Shown: one piece after another, positions 8,617-16,482 of the stretch
Position numbering within the stretch: the first letter of the stretch is position 1
Layout: each line of letters begins with the position of its first letter
Origin: Sporisorium sorghi
Lineage: Eukaryota > Basidiomycota > Ustilaginomycetes > Ustilaginales > Ustilaginaceae
NCBI GenBank assembly: GCA_023212695.1
Contig: JALCCG010000363.1
Span: forward strand, 1 to 19,062
DNA: 19,062 nucleotides
Reading direction: 5' to 3'
The notes under the pieces: generated by a model
What the model was told of the DNA's origin: nothing
Seen by the model: only the letters and a program-made list of their open reading frames with translations
Database searches by the model: none
Made by a program: the position numbers and the translations under genes

Positions 8617-8664
8617 ATCACGCAACAACGACGATCGAGCGTGTGTGAATCAACATTCACCACC

Positions 8665-11373
8665 ATGTCGTATACCGACGGCGCCGATGCTGCATCAGCG
8701 GCAGGATCGCGTCGCAATCTCAGTCGGCCCGCAAGTGTCGAGCCGCCCGCTTTGGCCGACACCACGCCCTATCCCTCTTCGCGCACCATCAACTCGTCAT
8801 CTCGCCTCTCGTACTACACCGAAGCCGCCACACGACGCTCTTCATTCGTCAGCGCCCAGGCCAGCATTTACCAGGACACGGAAGGCTCGCTTGCCTTCGA
8901 CGATGCCAGCGAGGGGTTTGAGCATCCCGACCTCGATAGCGACTTGGAGCTGCGCACTCAGCCACGCGCACACTCTCGCAACAGCGATCGCTCTCGTGTC
9001 CGGTCGCCTTTCCAGCCAGCCATGGGCAGGCGGTCATACAGCACAGACAGAGATGAACTCGAGACGACGCTCGACGATCCAGCCACCTCGTCGTCCAATC
9101 CCAGCGCTGTTGGTGGTCTATCACGCCGGCAATCTTCCTATAAGAGACAATCTGCCGACCTCTCCCGCCCCGTCTCTTCGCTTTCCAGACGCAGTAGTAT
9201 GAGTGGTACCGCCCGTGAAGACCCGCAACATCGTCTGCGCGATGCTGCCACCGCCGCTGCCAACCGCTCCTCCATGTCGAATCGTCGGCACTCCGCTGAA
9301 ATCGATCAGCTCACCAACAGCATCTGTCGCGCTTCCACACCGCATGGCTTCCGCACAGACGACGGCGATGACGATGATGCCGCCAATGCATCTCAACCAA
9401 GATCACGACCGGGCAGCTCGCAGGCTCTACGCAAGTACGACGAAAACAGTGGCTCCTTCATCAAGCGAGACGGCGCAAAAGATCGAGGGTCCATTCTGCC
9501 TCCTGCTGGTTTCTTTGCTCCCAAAAAGCCATCGGCACGCAACTCGTCCAGCAATCTTTTGGCAACAGCTGCTTCGCCAACCTCGCCAAATGCCGGTCGA
9601 AGCACCACGCCTCTTTCCTTCTACTCTGCTGCTCCTGCTGCTCCTTCAGCTGCAGAAGCGATACAGCAAGAGGAGGTCTTGCAGAGTCATGGCACTTTGA
9701 CATCGGCCCTCGAGCATCAAGCTGCGGCCACTCCTCGTACGCCAAGCCCATGGGGTCTAGCACCTTCGACGAACCCGATGGCTGACTTGGCGCCACAACA
9801 TATCACTTCCTACACCGCCGGTGGTCCTGATCGCACCGCTGACGGTACGGCTCTGATGCATCCCTTGGACCCGAGTGATGGCTTCCCATCGCCATCTGGT
9901 CATCCCTCGCCGCATTCCGTCGTGCGCATGATGGCCAGCACGGATCCGCTCTTGCCTGCTCGTAAACTTTCCACTGCTGCCACTACGACGACGACCACGA
10001 ATGACAATACCACCAACAGCGCTTCGTCGCGCAACATGGGTCTTGGATTCGACACTAGCGCTGCGACCACGGACTCAAATGTGCCGATTACTGATCAGCG
10101 CGCATCGCTGCCTAGCAAGCCTTCGCCCACACCACAAGCGGGAACTGGAAAGACTCAAGGCAATGGCAGTGCTGAGTCTGCCGCTGCTTCTATCGCTACC
10201 CAAACAGTCAAACGTGGTCCACGCAACTATCGCAACCACAAAGGCGACAATCGTTTTCTCCTCGGTGGTCTACTCATGACCTCGGGCGACAACCCTTTCC
10301 CCTTCATCCTCTCCTACCTCCTCCTCCTTGCCCTCGGCGGTCTCTTTTTCGGCTTTGAAGCAGCCTGGCTCACCAACAACGTCAGCCCTGCCGTCATCGC
10401 CATCTTCGCCTACATCTGGCTCCAAGCCGTCGTCAACATGGGCGTCACCGCCTTCCGCGACCCAGGCGTCATCCCGCGCAATCTCGACCCGGACCCGCCC
10501 TGCGTTCTGGGAGATACACCCTTCGAGCCCGGCCGCCACGCGCTCGCGGACCCGGAGGATCCGATGGCCATCCCCGTGCAGCGTGTGCTGCGCATCCGCA
10601 ACCAGGTGGTCAAGGTCAAGTGGTGCGAGACGTGCGGCACCTACCGTCCGCCGCGCAGCAGCCACTGCGGCGTATGCGACAACTGCGTCGAGAACATTGA
10701 TCATCACTGCACCTACCTCAATACGTGCATCGGCCGACGGAACTATGTGTCGTTCATGGTGTTTCTGTTCAGCTCGATCGTGTCGGCGCTGTACGTTGTT
10801 GCGTTTACTGCGCTGAGGCTGGTGCTGCTGACCAAGCCGGTGACGTATCGGTATCCGCGCGGTGGAGGGACGGCGCCCGGGTTGACATTCAGACAAGCGC
10901 TGGGAAGGAGCCCCGTGTCGGCGGTGCTGTTCATCCTGTGCATCGCAGCAGCCGCGCCGCTGCTCGTGCTGTTCACGTACCACGTGCGGCTGGTGCTGTT
11001 GAACAGGAGCACGGTCGAGCAGATCCGCATCAACACTGCGCGCGAGTATGGCGAGCACAAGGAGCTAGAGCTAGGCACGCATGGCGATGCCGACGATGAT
11101 GCGGCCTCGACGTATGGTGCGGCTGAGACGAATCGACGCAGTCGCAGGCGTGGGGTGGTAAGGGCGCTCTTTGAAAGGTTTGGCGTGCTCAAGCCCAAGT
11201 ATCGCGATCCGAATCCGTTTGCGAGCAGGAGCACGCGGGTTAACGTGCGCAACGCGTTGGGATGGAGGAGTGTCCAGTTGGAGAGCTGGATCGATCGGCG
11301 CGGGCGGCAGCGTGCAGAGACGAGGCTGCCGCATCCAAGACGTCGGGTCGAGGGGATCGAGTGGAAGGCGTAG
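8665..11373 (+). CDS. ERF2: Erf2-type DHHC palmitoyltransferase
   Basis: Intronless, 902 aa. Residues 1 to about 540 are Ser/Thr/Ala/Pro-rich, low complexity and probably disordered. The core follows: two membrane segments (about 543-565 and 572-595), a DPG motif (RDPGVIP), the Cys-rich domain from C654 with RPPRSSHC and DHHC at 679-682, then CIGRRNY, two more membrane segments (about 694-717 and 755-780), a TTxE-like STVEQIR, and a late NPF segment. DHHC enzymes S-acylate cysteines; Erf2 with Erf4 palmitoylates Ras at the ER or Golgi in yeast. The Erf2 assignment rests on overall layout and the RRNY region. Start 8665 sits in CACCATG; the frame is open eight codons upstream only to a GTG. 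The usual PW after DHHC is replaced by TY. Yeast Erf2 is about 360 aa, so the N-terminal extension is large. Confidence 0.88.
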   Translation: MSYTDGADAASAAGSRRNLSRPASVEPPALADTTPYPSSRTINSSSRLSYYTEAATRRSSFVSAQASIYQDTEGSLAFDDASEGFEHPDLDSDLELRTQPRAHSRNSDRSRVRSPFQPAMGRRSYSTDRDELETTLDDPATSSSNPSAVGGLSRRQSSYKRQSADLSRPVSSLSRRSSMSGTAREDPQHRLRDAATAAANRSSMSNRRHSAEIDQLTNSICRASTPHGFRTDDGDDDDAANASQPRSRPGSSQALRKYDENSGSFIKRDGAKDRGSILPPAGFFAPKKPSARNSSSNLLATAASPTSPNAGRSTTPLSFYSAAPAAPSAAEAIQQEEVLQSHGTLTSALEHQAAATPRTPSPWGLAPSTNPMADLAPQHITSYTAGGPDRTADGTALMHPLDPSDGFPSPSGHPSPHSVVRMMASTDPLLPARKLSTAATTTTTTNDNTTNSASSRNMGLGFDTSAATTDSNVPITDQRASLPSKPSPTPQAGTGKTQGNGSAESAAASIATQTVKRGPRNYRNHKGDNRFLLGGLLMTSGDNPFPFILSYLLLLALGGLFFGFEAAWLTNNVSPAVIAIFAYIWLQAVVNMGVTAFRDPGVIPRNLDPDPPCVLGDTPFEPGRHALADPEDPMAIPVQRVLRIRNQVVKVKWCETCGTYRPPRSSHCGVCDNCVENIDHHCTYLNTCIGRRNYVSFMVFLFSSIVSALYVVAFTALRLVLLTKPVTYRYPRGGGTAPGLTFRQALGRSPVSAVLFILCIAAAAPLLVLFTYHVRLVLLNRSTVEQIRINTAREYGEHKELELGTHGDADDDAASTYGAAETNRRSRRRGVVRALFERFGVLKPKYRDPNPFASRSTRVNVRNALGWRSVQLESWIDRRGRQRAETRLPHPRRRVEGIEWKA

Positions 11374-11511
11374 CGGACATGCACACTTTGGAAACGGAAA
11401 CACACACTCTTTTCAATCAAAGCCAGACGGCGGATCGGAAGATGGCTTTTTTTTTTTTTTTCTCTATTATCGACACGGACTGCTCTATAAACTGCTGAAC
11501 GAAACGCCCAT
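11374..11511. other. Short convergent intergenic region with a T15 run
   Basis: 138 bp between the stop codons of ERF2 (+) and the aminotransferase (-). It contains 15 consecutive T at 11447-11461. Both 3' ends must form here or run into the opposite gene. No other feature is seen. Confidence 0.6.
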
Positions 11512-12969
11512 CTAATCGCTCTTGAGGTAGGGGATCAGCTTCCTCAACCGCGGTGCAGCCAGCTCGATCTGGTCGTCCTTGCAGAAGCTGAAGCGCACAT
11601 AATTCCGGCCCACCTCGGCACCGCCCTTGTCCGAGTAGAACGCCGTCGCTGGGATAACAACCACATCGCACACCTTTGCGATGAACCACGCCTTCAAATA
11701 ATCCTCCTCCTTCTTCAGAATCCCCTCTGGAACATCGTTCTTCTCGACCCAGTCATCGGGGATCCGGATCCTCGACGCGTCGGCCATAATAAAATACCCA
11801 CCATGCGGAACAGTGTACCGCAGACCGATATCGTCGAGGGCCTTGCTGAGGAGAGCGCGGCGGTGCGCGTACTGGTCCACCTGGGTGGTCCAAAAGTTGT
11901 GCTTCCCCGCAGACTCGAGGCCGATGGCGGCGCCTTCCTGGGCGGACGAGTTGACGGCGAACGTGATGCGGGTGTGCACTGCGCGGGAGGGGGCGATGAG
12001 GTGGTTGGGGCCGATGAGCCAGCCGACGCGCCAGCCGGTGCACGCGAACGATTTTCCAGCAGATCCCACGGTGACGGTGCGGTCCCACATGCCGGCCAGC
12101 GACGCAATGCGTGTATGTGTGTGCCCGTCGAACGTGAGGCAGTCGTAGACTTCGTCTGCGACTACGAGGATGTCGTACTTGACGCAGAGTTGGGCGATTT
12201 GGCCGAGTTCGGCGGGGGAGAAGACTTTGCCGACGGGGTTGTGCGGCGTGTTGAGGATGAGCGCCTTCGTGCTGGGCTGCGCGAGCACGGATTCCAGGTG
12301 GGCTAGGTCGAGCGTCCACTCGTTCGAATCAGTCTTCCCGGAAGCACTTGGCGACGAAGGAGGCAGCAGCGGCACGTACAGTGGCACCCCGCCATGGAAT
12401 ACAATCTCTGCATTGTACTGGTCGAAAAACGGCTCGATGCACACCACGCCATCGCCATCGTTCACGAACGCACCCATGACCGAGTAAATCCCGCCATTCG
12501 CGCCGCTCGTGATCTGCACCTCGGTCTCGACGTCCAGCTTCCTGCCCCCCTCAGCGCGCTGCTCGCCGATCTTGCCTGCACCATGCTCAGCCGCGTCGGG
12601 CGGGAGGCGGAACTCGGCGGAGTACGCATCGCTGATCGCCTGCCGCAGCCGCGGTCTACCCTTGGGGTGCGAGTAGTGGTGCAGGTCCACGCGCTCGTTG
12701 AACTCTTTCGAGAGCGTGTCGAGGATGTACGCGGGCGGCTGCCAATTCATAAACCCTTGGCCGAGGTTGATGGCGGTGGGAAAGACGACGGGGTTGAAGA
12801 GCGTCCACACGTCGACGCCGGCGTTGAGCTCGGCGTGGATGCGCGACGCGCGGTGCGTGGCCCATCGTGTGGCGGAAGAGGAGGAGGTCATGATGTGGCG
12901 TGGAGTTGGGAGGGTGCGCTGGTGCTTGGGCAGCGGGAGCGGGGTGAGGGTCGAGAGGAGACGTCTCAT
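11512..12969 (-). CDS. BNA3: Kynurenine aminotransferase (Bna3/KAT type), PLP fold type I
   Basis: Intronless, 485 aa. The protein is a class I aminotransferase of the kynurenine/cysteine-S-conjugate lyase group, converting kynurenine to kynurenic acid and 3-hydroxykynurenine to xanthurenic acid with an oxo-acid acceptor. Landmarks are INLGQGFMNWQPP, ITSGANGGIYSVMGAF, NTPHNPVGKVFS (240-251), ADEVYD (D272), and VGSAGKSFACTGWRVGW with the PLP lysine at K306. YVRFSFCKDD near the C-terminus carries the substrate-carboxylate Arg. Residues 1-26 (MRRLLSTLTPLPLPKHQRTL onward) have Arg/Lys, Leu, Ser and Thr but no acidic residues, like a mitochondrial presequence. The first ATG has C at -3; a second in-frame ATG at 12891 (M27) has A at -3 and gives a protein without the presequence. 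A related role (other aromatic or glutamine transaminase) is possible. It lies about 7.7 kb from the kynureninase gene. Confidence 0.87.
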   Translation of the reverse strand: MRRLLSTLTPLPLPKHQRTLPTPRHIMTSSSSATRWATHRASRIHAELNAGVDVWTLFNPVVFPTAINLGQGFMNWQPPAYILDTLSKEFNERVDLHHYSHPKGRPRLRQAISDAYSAEFRLPPDAAEHGAGKIGEQRAEGGRKLDVETEVQITSGANGGIYSVMGAFVNDGDGVVCIEPFFDQYNAEIVFHGGVPLYVPLLPPSSPSASGKTDSNEWTLDLAHLESVLAQPSTKALILNTPHNPVGKVFSPAELGQIAQLCVKYDILVVADEVYDCLTFDGHTHTRIASLAGMWDRTVTVGSAGKSFACTGWRVGWLIGPNHLIAPSRAVHTRITFAVNSSAQEGAAIGLESAGKHNFWTTQVDQYAHRRALLSKALDDIGLRYTVPHGGYFIMADASRIRIPDDWVEKNDVPEGILKKEEDYLKAWFIAKVCDVVVIPATAFYSDKGGAEVGRNYVRFSFCKDDQIELAAPRLRKLIPYLKSD

Positions 12970-14287
12970 GCGCGAGGTTGGACGAGTTTGTATAGTGTGT
13001 TTGCTCGGATGATGCGGTTGTGCGTGATGTTGATTGGGTCAAGGTGGAGCGGTGGTAGAGTCGGACGTCGAAGATGTGGGGAAGTGGTGGTGGACTATCC
13101 GTGCGAGCGTCGTTGCGAGTCATCTCGCCCATCGCCACTTTCGACAGGGGACGGTGAATATCACGGCGAGTTGCCGCGGCAAAGCTCTCTTTCCCGTCAA
13201 AGCCTTTTTCTTCTTGCAGCCGATACTGTAACCGGTCGACTTTTTTTCCACAACATGTGAGATCGTCACCATCCACAAACTCGCATTTTTCCCCCGTCTT
13301 TGGCTCTGCACACGGAAATTTCATGCAGGTTGAGGCGTGCATATTTCATCATCAGCTCGCGTCTTGACGTGCTTTCCGACTTGTCCAATACAGTACGCGA
13401 GTCTGCTTTCACACCCCGCACTCTCGCTGCTTGCGCCATCCCACACCTCCATCCCGACATTGCCTCGTATCGGTCTCAGACGGCCCACTCCCTGAGAGGC
13501 AAGACGTCCAACTCTGCCGGCGAAATTTTGCTATCGCTTCGCCCGGTCCCTCGCTCGCTCGCTCTCCTTCATGGCATTGTTCGAGCACGACATTGCTTCA
13601 ACGTGTGGGATACACGGCCAGGACAGCGTTGTCAGACACTCGACCGTGAGAGTAGGACCCACCACAGGAAAGGCAGGTCCTTGCGAACAATGAAGGCTCG
13701 GCTAAAGTTTTAGACCCACGCCCGCCGCCCTGGAGCGTACCGATTCGAAGCGCCCTTACCGAGGACGAAACGGCATGTAACTTAGTCGGTCAAAGGTCAT
13801 ACGTGATTGCCATGAGATCTTGCTCCATTCCTTGCATTCAGCATCCGATCCGAACCGCGTGGACACGAGAATCAAAGTCACACCATAGCTTGCTTTTCCT
13901 TTGCATTCTGCCACCATCTTGCGTTCAAGATCGACGACTTTTCAGGGCAAGCACTTCCTTCTGTACCACACAAGTTCTTGGCTATCGATCCAAGACGACC
14001 GTGCCTTGCCGTCTTTACCGAGCCAAGCGCATGGCCTTTTGGTGCGAAACACAAGGCACAGGCCTCGTGGCTGTCAGCGTGATACAAACTGCGAATCTTC
14101 TTGTGTAGGAAGAACGTTTCCGAGGATCCCCAAATCTTAGCTATACTTGGTGGGATCTTATCTGAACCTTGCTCTCGCAACAACTACTTGATCTCGCCTT
14201 TTCGAGGGTATCTCCAACATCCCCTTCGCTCCTTCAACACACTTCCCCCCCATTCCCCCTCCTCTTCACTGAGGCTCACCGACCACC
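12970..14287. promoter_or_regulatory. Long divergent intergenic region between the aminotransferase and UNC-93-like genes
   Basis: 1318 bp with no convincing protein or tRNA gene. It must hold both promoters. The last 70 bp before 14288 are strongly pyrimidine-rich, as in many fungal 5' leaders. A small ATG-started frame (14031-14108, 25 codons) could be an upstream ORF of the + strand gene. A 13-base sequence at 13781-13793 is repeated upstream of the PC-esterase gene. Frames such as 13300-13713 and 13803-14108 show no family resemblance. Confidence 0.5.
13737..13808 (+). repeat. Copy 1 of a shared intergenic module
   Basis: It contains, in order, GTAC (13737), AGGACGAA (13762-13769), CTTAGTCGGTCAA (13781-13793) and ACGTG. 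The same blocks occur in the same order and at nearly the same spacing at 18097-18163. The 13-base block is identical in both. Confidence 0.45.
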
Positions 14288-15941
14288 ATGTCTTCACCCA
14301 TCACCCCTATCGACGACGCAAGCAGCTCGCCGGACAACAAGTCGCTCTCATCATCCCCTGCCGAACAGCCCACTCCCATCGCCGCACTCGAAAACAATGC
14401 CACAACCACCACCAAAGCCACCCTGCTCGAAACCCTCGGGCTGCGCGACCCCAAACCCGAAGCCCGTGTAGCGTGCAACGGCCAGAACCCGAGCTGGTTC
14501 CGCTCGACGTTTTTCCAAATGACTGTGCTCGGCGGCTGCTCCTTCCTCGCCCCCGGTATTTGGGGTGCCATGGCGTCGCTCGGTGCTGGTGGCTCGCAGG
14601 ATCCCAGCACCGTCAATGCCGCCAATTCCCTGACGTTTGCGCTAATGGTGTTTACGAGTCTGCTGACGTCTTCGCTGGTCGGCAAGACGAGCGTCAAGTT
14701 CGCGCTTATAGCGGGTACGGTGGGATATGCGCCGTACGCTGCGGGTCTCTATCTGAACAGCGTCAACGGCACGCAGTGGCTGATTATCCTCGGTGCGGCG
14801 CTGTGCGGTATCAGTGCGGGTAAGTTATGCTCCCTTCCGCGGTATACAACGGTGTATCGAGCGCATACCGACTTTGAACCCACCTTTGATTATCGCAGGA
14901 ACCTTCTGGAGCGTCGAGGGTGCAATCGCAATCGGCTACCCGGAACGCCTCAAACAGGCGCGCTATATCAGCTACTGGCTCATGTACCGCGTCCTCGGTC
15001 AACTTTTGGGTGGCATCATCAACCTCTCCCTCAACTACCGCAATGACGGCAGGGGATCGATCTCGATCAACACGTACCTGGTTTTCGTCGTATTGCAGTG
15101 CCTGGGGCCGTTTTGTGCCATGTTGCTGTCGCCGCCGCACAAAGTGCAGCGTACGGACCGGACGCCTGTATACTTGCATATTGAAGCGTCTACGAGGCGC
15201 GAGTTGGCGCTGGTGTGGAAGACACTCAAGCGCAAAGAGGTGGTGTTGCTGCTGCCGCTGATCTGGCAGTCTACCTGGAGCGAGGCGCTCATCGGCACGT
15301 ACGCTGTGAACTACTTCACCGTACGCTCGCGCGCATTGGGTTCGCTCCTGTCGGCCATCTGCGCAAGTTTGGCCAACTACCTCCTAGGGTTCTGGCTGGA
15401 TTGGAAGAAGCCCTCGGTCAACGCACGCGCGCGCTGGTCGTTCGGAGTGATTTACACCCTCCAGGCCGCCTGGTGGGCTTGGGCGATCTACATCATGCAC
15501 GCCTACCACAACACCACGCCCAAACCCACCTTCGACTGGACATCCCCAGGGTACGGAAAGGGCTTCGCCGTGTACATCTTCCTCCAAATCGGCTTCAACG
15601 TCATGTACGAACTCAACTACTGGCTCGTCGGCAACATCTCGGACGATCCCGCTGACGTTATTCGGCTGGCGAGCATCGTACGCGCCACAGAGTCTGCAGG
15701 GCAGTGCGTGAGTTACGGCGTTAATAGTACGAGCTGGAGGCTGGATGCTGTAGCGGGGCTGAATGCGGCGCAGTGGGCGGTTAGTGTCTTGCCCGCTTGG
15801 TGTGTGGTGAGGAAGGTGGGGGTGCTGGCGGATGGAACGAGGATTCACGAGGCTAGGACGTATGCGGGCGAGGAGGAGAGGAAGAGGTTGAGGGAGGCTG
15901 GGTTGAAGACTGCTGAGTGGGATTTGAAGGGTGATTTGTAG
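14288..15941 (+). CDS. UNC-93-like major facilitator superfamily membrane protein (two exons)
   Basis: Exon 1 is 14288-14819 and exon 2 is 14899-15941, giving 524 aa. The family (UNC-93-like, formerly DUF895) consists of multi-pass major-facilitator-type membrane proteins of mostly unknown substrate in fungi. Landmarks are a disordered Ser/Thr-rich N-terminus (1-65), QMTVLGGCSFLAPGIWGAM (first membrane helix with the family's F..PG pattern), GTFWSVEGAIAIGYPE at the exon junction (about 178-193), and YWLMYRVLGQLLGGIINLSL. Roughly eleven hydrophobic segments follow the loop pattern of the superfamily; the tail after about 490 is charged and cytosolic-looking. The start sits in ACCACCATG. The splice is phase 1 and restores a conserved Gly. 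It is divergent from the aminotransferase and convergent with the PC-esterase-like gene. Substrate cannot be inferred from the sequence. Confidence 0.85.
14820..14898 (+). other. Intron of the UNC-93-like gene
   Basis: 79 nt with a GTAAGT donor and a TCGCAG acceptor. Splicing joins codon 178 in phase 1 (G + GA = Gly) and links ISAG to TFWSVEGAIAIGYPE, restoring the family motif. Without splicing the exon 1 frame goes out of register with exon 2. The branch point is not obvious. Confidence 0.9.
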
Positions 15942-16482
15942 CGGTGGTGGCGATGATGATGGGGGGGGGGGGCAATGTAGATTGGTATCGGTCTGCTGTG
16001 GTGTGTGTGAGTGCTGTGTGAAAAGGTGCTGTGCTGGCATGGTGATGCTTGGTGACACCGTGCAAGCATGGGGAAAGGTGTGCGAGTGGGCTGGAAATGG
16101 CTGAGGGACAGTGAGGCTTGTGGTGCTGCTGGAGGTGTTTGAGGGATGCACTAGTGCTGCGCGTGATACAGCTGGAACTTGAAGCTGTCGATGTGCGCTG
16201 GAGCTGAGCGGTGCAGGGTTGGGTGTGGCAAGTTGAGCAGTCGCTTGTTTGCACATCGCTGTTTGTTGACGGTGCTTGCAAGTACAGCAGGTGCCACGGT
16301 CAGGCGTGCAGGTCGAGTTGGAGGTGGAGCAGCTCATGCCGGTCTATCACGTCGACCCTACTTCTAGCAAGGCTCATAAACACCCTTCTCACGCTTTTGT
16401 CAGCAACGACACTTCTCCCTGCTCATCACACACACAGACATGCAACTCAACGGAAATCTGAAAAGAGGTATCTTATTTTGCC
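15942..16482. other. Convergent intergenic region
   Basis: 541 bp between the stop codons of the UNC-93-like (+) and PC-esterase-like (-) genes. It starts with a run of 12 G (15961-15972) and contains a small hairpin (ACAGCT/AGCTGT arms, 16168-16188). I see no tRNA, no credible ORF and no mobile element. Confidence 0.5.
15961..15972 (+). repeat. G12 homopolymer
   Basis: Twelve consecutive G, 20 bp after the stop codon of the UNC-93-like gene and after GAT repeats. Low-complexity tract. Confidence 0.85.

Larger units (their letters stand above)
8280..8664. promoter_or_regulatory. Divergent promoter region between FMT1 and ERF2
   Basis: These 385 bp separate two genes transcribed away from each other. 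They contain a T-rich tract (8374-8400) and a possible upstream ORF for ERF2 (8542-8616). No TATA box or RNA gene is evident. Confidence 0.55.

Noticed and set aside
8641..8664. ERF2 start eight codons earlier
   Set aside because: The codon at 8641 is GTG. ATG 8665 has the CACCATG context.
464..12969. A compact biosynthetic gene cluster built around kynurenine
   Set aside because: No core synthase, pathway-specific regulator or tailoring enzymes; the intervening genes are housekeeping and in mixed orientation.
13300..14108. Small + strand frames in the long intergenic region as possible genes
   Set aside because: No recognisable motifs and low-complexity content; at most upstream ORFs or leader sequence.
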